Positions 1 to 8,300 of a DNA stretch of 37,902 bases are shown here, piece after piece. The stretch is taken from positions 1-37,902 of the forward strand of contig CACYLQ010000005.1 in assembly GCA_902775195.1 (NCBI GenBank). Direction: 5' to 3'. Source of the stretch: an uncultured Pseudobutyrivibrio sp. GTDB taxonomy: Bacteria; Bacillota; Clostridia; Lachnospirales; Lachnospiraceae. The notes under the pieces were generated by a model. It did not search any database, was not told the DNA's origin, and saw only the letters and a program-made list of their open reading frames with translations. Position 1 is the stretch's first letter. The number at the start of each line of letters is the position of its first letter. The translations under genes and the position numbers were made by a program.

Positions 1-1
1 A

Positions 2-1054
2 CTTATTACACAGCTCTTTGGTGAGCATATGTATATTTCAAACGCTACAGGATGTTCTTCAATTTGGGGTGGTCCTGCAGCTACATCACCATTCACAGTA
101 AACAAGGATTCTAAGAAGGGTCCAGCATGGTGTAACTCACTCTTCGAGGACAACGCTCAGCATGGTATGGGTATGGAAGTAGGACAGAAGTACTTACGTG
201 ACCGTGCTATCGAAGCTGCTAAGAAGGCAGCAGAGGCTGGTTCAGCTGATCTTAAGGCTGCATTCGCTAAGTTCGAAGAGACAGTTAACTCTACAAGAGA
301 GAATGGCCCAGCAGCAGATGCTCTTATCGCTGCACTTGAGAAGGACGGCTCAGCAGATGCTAAGGCTGCACTTGCTCTTAAGGATTACCTCGCTAAGAAG
401 TCTGTATGGATCTTCGGTGGTGACGGTTGGGCATACGATATCGGATTCGGCGGTCTTGATCACGTACTTGCATCTGGCGAGAACGTAAACGTTATGGTAT
501 TCGATACAGAGATGTACTCTAACACAGGTGGACAGGCATCTAAGGCTTCTAACATCGGTGAAGTTTGCCAGTTCGCTGCATCAGGTAAAGAGGTTTCTAA
601 GAAGTCTCTTTCTGAAATCGCTATGTCATACGGTTATGTATATGTAGCACAGATCGCTCTTGGTGCTAACATGGCACAGGCTGTTAAGGTTCTTGCTGAA
701 GCAGAAGCTTACAACGGTCCATCACTTATCATCGGATACGCTCCATGTGAGCTTCACGGTGTTAAGGGTGGTATGAACCACTGCCAGGATGAGATGAAGA
801 AGGCTGTTGAAGCTGGTTACTGGAACCTCTTCTCATTCAACCCAGACCTTAAGAAGGAAGGAAAGAATCCATTCACACTTACTTCTAAGGAAGGTGACTA
901 CAGCAAGTATCAGGACTTCCTTGCAAACGAGACACGTTACTCACGTTTGAAGAAGGCATTCCCAGAGCGTGCTGATAGACTCTTCGCACTCAACGAGGAG
1001 ACAGCTAAGGAGAGATATGCACATCTCAAGAAGCTTGTTGACTTATATTCATAA
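2..1054 (+). CDS. nifJ: pyruvate:ferredoxin (flavodoxin) oxidoreductase, C-terminal part (5' end outside window)
   Basis: Oxidises pyruvate to acetyl-CoA and CO2 and passes electrons to ferredoxin in the cytoplasm, the central step of anaerobic fermentation. The frame is open from base 2, so the first in-frame ATG (base 29) is internal and the gene begins before the window. About 350 residues are seen, matching the thiamine-diphosphate domain at the end of single-chain PFOR. The family stretch NATGCSSIWGG lies near the start, followed by the TPP/Mg signature GDGWAYDIG and its partner MYSNTGGQ. The C-terminal tail is of normal type. Codon use is strongly biased (AAG, GCT, CTT), as expected for an abundant enzyme. 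A strong terminator follows. Identification is by motifs and is secure; only the 5' part is missing. Confidence 0.95.
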   Translation, partial: LITQLFGEHMYISNATGCSSIWGGPAATSPFTVNKDSKKGPAWCNSLFEDNAQHGMGMEVGQKYLRDRAIEAAKKAAEAGSADLKAAFAKFEETVNSTRENGPAADALIAALEKDGSADAKAALALKDYLAKKSVWIFGGDGWAYDIGFGGLDHVLASGENVNVMVFDTEMYSNTGGQASKASNIGEVCQFAASGKEVSKKSLSEIAMSYGYVYVAQIALGANMAQAVKVLAEAEAYNGPSLIIGYAPCELHGVKGGMNHCQDEMKKAVEAGYWNLFSFNPDLKKEGKNPFTLTSKEGDYSKYQDFLANETRYSRLKKAFPERADRLFALNEETAKERYAHLKKLVDLYS

Positions 1055-1070
1055 GATTGAGTAAATATAA

Positions 1071-1100
1071 GGCTCAGACCATTTGGTCTGGGCCTTTTTT
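1071..1100 (+). terminator. intrinsic terminator after nifJ
   Basis: A 10-bp stem (1071-1080 with 1085-1094, one G-T wobble) with an ATTT loop is followed directly by six T. It lies 17 bases after the nifJ stop and separates it from nrdR. Confidence 0.92.
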
Positions 1101-1103
1101 ATG

Positions 1104-1132
1104 TTGCGCTCTTGTGGTTGATTTGGTAAAAT
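1104..1132 (+). promoter_or_regulatory. putative nrdR promoter
   Basis: TTGCGC (1104-1109) and TAAAAT (1127-1132) are separated by 17 bases and lie between the nifJ terminator and nrdR. The predicted start of transcription is near 1139, inside the candidate NrdR box. The -10 is good and the -35 only half matches, so the call is moderate. Confidence 0.45.
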
Positions 1133-1133
1133 A

Positions 1134-1149
1134 ATACTAAATGTAGTGG
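1134..1149 (+). promoter_or_regulatory. candidate NrdR box upstream of nrdR
   Basis: The 16-mer ATACTAAATGTAGTGG agrees with the usual NrdR-box pattern (acaCwAtATaTwGtgt, quoted from memory) at 12 positions, including the conserved CTA and TAG parts. It overlaps the expected transcription start of nrdR, which would suit autorepression. NrdR normally binds two boxes about 31 bp apart. Only a right-half match (TTGTGG, 1113-1118) is seen at that distance upstream, which weakens the call. Confidence 0.4.
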
Positions 1150-1177
1150 TACTAAATAAATTTTCAGGGAGGATTTT

Positions 1178-1630
1178 ATGAAGTGTCCATTTTGCGGTAG
1201 CAATGATACCAGTGTAATCGATTCAAGACCGGCAGATGATAATACAAGCATTAGACGTCGTCGCTCATGTCCAGAGTGTGGCAAACGTTTCACTACTTAT
1301 GAAAAGGTAGAAACTATTCCACTTATCGTTATCAAAAAGGATAACAACCGTGAGCCATACGACAGAACTAAGATTGAAAAGGGCGTTCTTATTGCATGCA
1401 GAAAACGTCCAGTTTCAGCAGCGCAGATTTCAAAGGTTGTTGATGAAATAGAAACAGAAATTTTCTCTCTCGAAGAAAAAGAAATCCCTAGTACAAAGAT
1501 TGGTGAAATCGTAATGGAGCATCTTGAGACAGTTGATCCTGTTGCTTACGTTCGTTTCGCATCAGTCTATCGTGAGTTCAAGGATGTTAATACATTCATG
1601 GATGAGTTAAAAAGAGTACTTGATAAATAA
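1178..1630 (+). CDS. nrdR: transcriptional repressor NrdR
   Basis: NrdR senses ATP/dATP and represses ribonucleotide reductase genes by binding NrdR boxes in the cytoplasm. The 150-residue product has the usual length. Its N-terminal zinc ribbon is visible as CPFC (residues 3-6) and CPEC (31-34), and the ATP-cone domain follows from about residue 49 (VIKKDNNREPYDRTKI) to the end. The start is supported by CAGGGAGGA at 1166-1174, four bases before the ATG. No ribonucleotide reductase gene is next to it here, so its targets must lie elsewhere. A candidate NrdR box lies over its own promoter. Downstream is a separately promoted small gene. Confidence 0.96.
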   Translation: MKCPFCGSNDTSVIDSRPADDNTSIRRRRSCPECGKRFTTYEKVETIPLIVIKKDNNREPYDRTKIEKGVLIACRKRPVSAAQISKVVDEIETEIFSLEEKEIPSTKIGEIVMEHLETVDPVAYVRFASVYREFKDVNTFMDELKRVLDK

Positions 1631-1651
1631 TTTTAATTCGTTACGAAGGGT

Positions 1652-1677
1652 TAAATATTTGCTTTTTCATACGATAT
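1652..1677 (+). promoter_or_regulatory. sigma-28 (SigD/FliA)-like promoter
   Basis: TAAA (1652-1655) and ACGATAT (1671-1677) are 15 bases apart, close to the flagellar sigma consensus TAAA-N15-CCGATAT. The site lies 32 bases before the downstream ATG. No good sigma-A promoter is seen in the same gap. This is inference from pattern only. Confidence 0.5.
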
Positions 1678-1708
1678 ACATAATGAAAACAAATATGGAG
1701 AGATTTTT

Positions 1709-2107
1709 ATGAATATATCAGGCATTCGCCCATCGACAGGGTTTTACGATCAAAACTCAATAAGATTCAACAGAGATTTTGGTTTAAATATTAAAGAAAC
1801 AACAGAAGCAGAGAAAACAGTTACTGAAGAAAACTCATACACAGTAGAGGTTTCTGAAGAAGCTATCAAAGAGGCAAGAAAGGACCAGACATTTGGTTCC
1901 TACGATTATGCCAGCCAGTACAAGCCAGAGTCAGAACATCAGCTTAAGGGTGCCGATAGTGACATCAGCAAGCTTGACATTGAAAAGGCTGTTAATGACA
2001 TGAAGAAGGATACAGCTATCCATCGTTATCAGTACTTCGTTCAAAACAAGAAAGCAGGAGAAGATTCTCCTACTACTATCAGAGGTGCTGAGGATTTCTC
2101 ATTATAA
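1709..2107 (+). CDS. conserved-looking small hypothetical protein, possibly co-expressed with flagellar genes
   Basis: This encodes 132 residues, soluble, acidic and rich in Lys/Glu/Ser, with no signal peptide or membrane segment. It begins MNISGIRPSTGFYDQNSIRF, followed by a low-complexity charged middle and a more helical C-terminal half (about residues 85-115, KLDIEKAVNDMKKDTAIHRY). I recall similar N-termini in Lachnospiraceae proteins of unknown function, but cannot name a domain. GGAGAG at 1696-1701 supports the ATG. The upstream sigma-28-like promoter hints that it is expressed with motility genes; nothing in the protein itself proves that. It is monocistronic, with a strong terminator after it. 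Confidence 0.75.
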   Translation: MNISGIRPSTGFYDQNSIRFNRDFGLNIKETTEAEKTVTEENSYTVEVSEEAIKEARKDQTFGSYDYASQYKPESEHQLKGADSDISKLDIEKAVNDMKKDTAIHRYQYFVQNKKAGEDSPTTIRGAEDFSL

Positions 2108-2121
2108 ATAATTAGTCCGTT

Positions 2122-2152
2122 AAGTCTAGGTCACGTGACCTAGGCTTTTTTA
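2122..2152 (+). terminator. intrinsic terminator, long perfect dyad
   Basis: AGTCTAGGTCAC (2123-2134) is followed immediately by its complement GTGACCTAGGCT, one G-T pair excepted. The centre CACGTG forms the loop, and TTTTTTATTT follows. It closes the 1709 gene. Confidence 0.88.
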
Positions 2153-2165
2153 TTTACATAAAAAA

Positions 2166-2211
2166 TTACTAAAATTTAGTAAAAGCGAAATGTCAAGGGG
2201 TAAAATTTTAC
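2166..2211. promoter_or_regulatory. two palindromes upstream of the arabinogalactanase gene (possible operators)
   Basis: TTACTAAA-A-TTTAGTAA (2166-2182) is a perfect 8+8 dyad, and GTAAAATTTTAC (2200-2211) is a perfect 12-bp palindrome. Their centres are about 31 bp apart, close to three helical turns. They lie in the 216-base gap before the giant hydrolase gene and upstream of a weak candidate promoter (TTTACT 2246-2251, TAATAT 2268-2273). They could bind a substrate-responsive regulator, but no regulator gene is adjacent. Confidence 0.4.
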
Positions 2212-2323
2212 GATAATGTTTGAAAATTTTGTGAAAGAAATTCTATTTACTTATTCTTGTAAAGTCATAATATAGAAAATATGAGGAGAATATATCTTCA
2301 ATAAAAAGAAATGGAGGAATGGT

Positions 2324-5300
2324 ATGAAAGGGGTTAAAGGGAGAATAGTGTCTGTGGCATTATGCTCTGCGATGGCTTTTACTACCGTGGGAAATGACGT
2401 TTCCATGATAGCTAATGCCGAGGGGCTGCAACAGGACGAAAATGTTTTTCCAGTCACTGCTGAAGAAGATACGGCAGAGGAGAATGAAGAAAAAGAAGAA
2501 GCAGTAGAACAAACTGAAGAAGTTGAAGAAGCTGCTGAAAAGGAAGAGGGGGACGAAGAAGAATCTGAAGAAGAGTTAGAAGAGGAATCTGAAGAAGTAG
2601 AGGTTCAACTAAAAGAAGAAAAAGAAGAAGAGGAATCAGATGAAGTAAAGCTAATTGCATCATTTGATTTTGATGATGAAGAGTCAGGCTTTTCTGGGGC
2701 AGGTGCAAAGGCTGAAAATCATGGAGTTACTGTAGAGGATACAGATTTAATCAAAAACGTAGCTCATTTTGATGGCAAAAGCGATTACCTGGATGTAAAG
2801 AAGGCGGACGGCTCAAGCCTTCTTACTGGTGAAGAGGAATTTACAATATCTTACCTTCGTCAAGTTGATGGCGGTACAGATTGGACGTTCTTCGCTGCAC
2901 CAAATACCGATAGACAGGTATATAGAAGCGAAAAGTACATAGGTGTGCTTGATTCTGGCTCTAGCAAATTAGTTGAAAGATATAATTCAGATAACCAGGA
3001 CAGACCATCTCAGCTTACCGCAAAGGGCGGTTCTAAAAAATGGGAGATGGTAACAGTAGTAGTTGGAAAAAATGGCACATCAGTATTTGTAAATGGCGAC
3101 AATGTGGGTTCTAAATCTGATTATAGTCATGATATTGATGTTAAAAAGCTATTGGGAGATTCAAGCATCCTTCAGATTGGAAAAGGTAATTGGGGAACCG
3201 GAGAATTTTTCGAAGGATATATTGATGACTACAACATCTACAGCGGAGCTATGACGACTGAGCAGGTTAAGGAGCTTTACGAACTTAAGAAGGATAAATT
3301 GGTGGAAAAGGTTGAGGTAATCGATGACGAGCTTCAGGCAGATTACGATGCTCTTGAGATTTATAATGCATCAGATATCCGTGGTAATATCACACTTCCT
3401 AGTGAAGGAAAGTACGGTTCAAAGATTACATGGAAATCTGACAACACAGATGTAATCACTGATAAGCCTTCATCAAATGATGGATATGCCGACACACCTG
3501 CAGGTGTTGTAAAGCGTGGCACATCAGATGAAAAGGTTAAACTTACTGCTAAATTAAGCTTCGATGGAGAAGAAAAGACAAAGGAGTTTGAGGTTACAGT
3601 AAAGGCTTTGAAGAAGCAGGAAAAGACTACAGATTATCTTTTTGCTTACTTTACAGGTAACACAGTTAGTGGCGAGAATATTTATTTTGCCACATCTCAG
3701 GATGGTTTTAACTATGACGAGTTAAATGGCGGCGAGTATGTGCTTACATCTGAAAAAGGTGAGAAGGGCTTAAGAGACCCATATATCATGCGCAGTCATG
3801 AAGGTGACAAGTTCTACATGATAGCAACAGACCTTAGCATCGGCAGAAACGGTGACTGGGGAAGAGCACAGAATGCTGGTAGCCAGGCTATTATGGTTTG
3901 GGAATCAACAGATTTGATAAACTGGAGCAAGCAGAGAATGGTAACAATTACAGACAGTATTGATGCTGGATGTACTTGGGCGCCAGAGGCATATTATGAT
4001 GAAATCACTGGAGAATATGTAGTGTTCTGGGCATCAAAGATTGCTGATGACAACTACAGCTTGCAGCGAATTTATTACAGCAAAACAAGAGACTTTAACA
4101 CATTTACAAAGCCTCAGGTTTGGATTGATAGAAAGACAGCATCTACTATCGATACAACAGTAGTTGCTGGAAATGATGGATATCTTTACAGAATTTCAAA
4201 GAACGAGGGTAACGCAACACTTGAGGATGGCACAAAGGTTACAGGCTCTACAGTTTATATGGAGCGTGCCAAGAGCTTATTTGGAACATGGACAAAGGTT
4301 GAGGCTCCATCCTTAGAAGAAATCGGTGGTGTTGAAGGTCCTACATCATTCAAGCTAAATTCAGATGATGCTGATGAGGATACATGGTGCTTGCTTCTAG
4401 ACCATTTTGGTGGAAAGGGTTATGCACCAGTTGTAACTACTGACCTTGCAAAGGGCGAGTTCAAGGTGCCAGCAAAATACAGCCTTCCAAAGGCACCAAG
4501 ACATGGTACTGTGCTTAATATCACATCAGATGAATACAAAGCGCTTGTAGACCATTATGGAATCAAGGAGCCTGAAGAAGACCCTACAGAAATCAAGGTC
4601 CCAGATGATGTGCTTTACTTCATCGACTCAGGCGCAGATTCAAGCTCTAAGTATGATGAAATCAACAAAGCACATAAGCTTTTAAATGAAGCTCCAGACC
4701 AAATCTATGAAGAGGGTACGTGGGGTATCGTAAACGAAGGCGAAACAAACGATGGCAGATACAATTCTGATGCTGATGATGTTTATTCAGATGGCTGGTG
4801 GGCAAGAGGTGGCAAGAACTGCGAATACATCGTACCTCTTGCAAATGGCGAATACAAAGCAACTGCTATCTACAATGAATGGTGGAGCGTAACAAGACCT
4901 ATGAAGTTCTATGTTACCTACACAAACGATGAAGGTAAGCAGGTTAAGACAGAGGCAAAGAAGGTTACTGTTTCAGGAAGCACTCCAAGAACAATGGTAA
5001 CTCTCAGCTTTAAGGTAGAGGATGTAGCAAAATCTACAGAGGTTCATTTCATCACAGAAAAGGATGGAAGCTCAGACCCAGTTATTTCAGGTCTTATGAT
5101 TTCAGGAACAGCTCAGCCTGAGAAAACAAAGGAAGTAGATTACGATACAACTATCAAGCTTACACCATCTACCAACACCAGATTTAACGACACTGATGAA
5201 GATGGCTTTGGTGAGTTCCAGGGCTGGGGCACATCACTTTGCTGGTGGGCAAACAGACTTGGATATAGCGAGAAGCTCACTAAGGAGGCTGCTAAGGCAT

Positions 5301-8300
5301 TCTTCAGTGATGAGGGACTTAACCTTAACATCGGCAGATACAATGTAGGCGGTGGCGACGACCCAGATGAAGAAAATCATCCTAGCCACATCATCCGCTC
5401 TGATTCAGGCGTGCCTGGATATTGCGTGGATGTAACAAAGATGGATTTGACTAAGCATAAGCTTAGCTATTACGAAGAGAAATTCGACAGAGCTGATAAG
5501 ACTAGTGGATATGCATGGAATTATGATTGGTCAGCAGATCAAAATCAGTTGAATATTTTGATTGCAGCTGCAAAGGCATCCGGAGATGATTTCATTGCAG
5601 AAGCTTTCTCTAACTCACCACCATATTTCATGACAGTCAGCGGATGCTCTTCAGGAAACACAGATGCAAACAAGGACAACCTGAGAGAGGATTGTGTAGA
5701 GGCATTTGCTTGCTACATGGCAGATGTAATCGAGCACATTAATAATGAAGGAAACGGAGTAAAGTTCCAGAGCACAACACCTATGAATGAGCCATACACC
5801 AATTATTGGCAGGCAAATTCAAACAAGCAGGAGGGCTGCCACTTCGACCTTGGTGAATCTCAGTCAAGAATCCTGGTTGCTCTTAATAAAGAGCTTGAGA
5901 AAAAGGGAATTGATATCATTATCTCAGCATCTGACGAGACATCAATCGACACAGCAATCACTTCTTACAATGCCCTTTCAGATGAGGCTAAGGAGGTTGT
6001 TACTCGAATTGATACACATACCTACAGCGGCTCAAAGAGATTAGAGCTGGCAAAGACAGCAGCTGCAGGTAAGGAAAACCTTTGGATGTCAGAGGTGGAC
6101 GGAGCATTTACTGGCGGACAGAACGCAGGTGAAATGTCAGCAGCTATTGGTATGGGCGGAAGAATTGCCACAGATATCAAGGGCTTGGATTGCACAGCAT
6201 GGATAATGTGGAATGCAGTAGATATGCATGTTGACAGCTCTAAGGCAGGTCAGGCTTGGGTAAAGAAGGGTTCTGACAATGATTACCTTTCAGCTTCTGA
6301 TATGGAAAAGGCTTGGAAATCTAGAACAGCAAATGGTTACTGGGGCGTTGCAGCGGCAGACCATGACAACGAAAAGTTGATTCTTTCAAAGAAATATTAC
6401 GGCTTTGGTCAGTACACAAGATACATTAGACCAGGCATGACAATCATCGGTGCCAATGGCAGCACACTTGCAGCTTATGATCCTAAGGAAGATAAGCTTG
6501 TAGTAGTTGCTATCAATTCAAACAAGAATGATAAGCTGGCAAAGATTGATATGTCAAGCTTTGATGAGCTAACTGAAAATACAAAGGTTACAGCAATTAG
6601 AACCAGCGGAAGTCTTGCTGAAGGTGAAAACTGGGCAGATGTTACTAACGAGGATTCAATCACAGTAAGCAGTGAGGATGCAGCAGTTTACGCAAATCTT
6701 CTTGCTAATTCAATCACTACTTATATCATCGAGGGTGTTCATTACTCTGGAAAGGGCAGTGGCGAAGCTGGTGAGGATAAGCCAGTTATTGACCGTGACA
6801 TGTCTAAGCTTGAGGAAATTGAGCTTACAAAGGATATGCTTTCTGGTTCTACACCATGGAACAATGATAAGAATGCAGATGTAGATAAAACAATTGATGG
6901 AAACCTAAGCACATACTTCGATGGATTAGAGGGTGGATATCTTACAGTTGATTTAGGTGAAGCAACTGAAATCAAAGCCTTCTCATTTGCTCCTAGAAAG
7001 GGCTATACATCAAGAATGCTTGGTGGTGCCTTCTATGGCTCTGTTGATGGCGAAAAGTATGTAATGCTTCACGAGATATCTTCAACAGAAGCTCCTGAGG
7101 CAGAAACACTTACAACAGTATTTGCAGAGGAATTTGAAAGAACTGGTGGCAAGTACAGATACTTCAAATACGAGCCAGCAGATGGGCAGTGCGCTAATAT
7201 CGCAGAAATCAAACTGTACAGAGAAAAGACAGAAAAAGAAATTACAACCTATTCATCATTCAGTGGTGTTAAGGGGGCAGTGTACACAGATACAAATGGT
7301 AATGTAATCCAGGCCCACGGCGGACAAATCCAGAAGCTCACAATTGACGGAGTTACAAAATACTACTGGATTGGCGAGGACAAGACTAACGATTACAGAC
7401 CTTGTCCAGGCGTTCACATGTATAGCTCAACAGACCTATACAACTGGGAAGATGAGGGACTTGTACTTCGCACCATGAATTCAGAAAGCGATTTCGACGA
7501 TGAATACTTCAAGGCACTTTACGGTGGCAGAAATAACGGCGAGCTTTCAGAGGAACAAAAGAAGATTTACACCGATTTGTGGGCAGGAAGTTCAAATGCA
7601 GGCTGTGTAATCGAGCGTCCAAAGATGCTCTACAATGACAAGACAGGTAAGTATGTATTATTCTTCCATGCAGATGGAAACAGTCCATATTCATCTGATT
7701 CATCATCTAACTATGCCAAGGCAAAGCTTGGTATTGCAGTGGCTGATTCAGTGAACGGACCATACAAGCTTCTTGGCACATATCTGCTTCATACAAACAC
7801 AGGCTATGATAGTAGCTGGGATAACGAGAATGGTCATGTTCGTGACATGAATGTATTCAAGGATGATGATGGAACAGCTTATGTAATCTACTCATCAGAC
7901 GGAAATGCAAACATGTACATTGCAAAGCTTAATGACAGCTACACAGGACTTGCAATGAGTGGAGTAGATGAAAATGGCAAACCTGTTGGTGTAGAAGGAA
8001 CAGATTACACTGTAAACTTCGTAGGTGCAAGCCGTGAAGCTCCTGCACCATTTAAGAGAAATGGCAAATATTACCTTATTACTTCTGGCTGCACAGGTTG
8101 GGCTCCAAACGCTGCTCAGTATGCAGTGGCAGATTCAATGCTAGGCAAATGGACAGTAAAGGGAAATCCTTGTCCTGCTGATGAAGAAAAAACAACCTAC
8201 AGCACACAAAGCACCTGCGTGGTAGATTTGGGTGACGACAGATACATGTACATGGGAGACCGTTGGGCAAATCCTGACAAGGGATATCTCCTTCGTGATT

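Noticed and set aside
29-1054. Complete gene starting at ATG 29
   Set aside because: The frame is open to base 2 and the residues before this Met (TQLFGEH) belong to the oxidoreductase, so the Met is internal.
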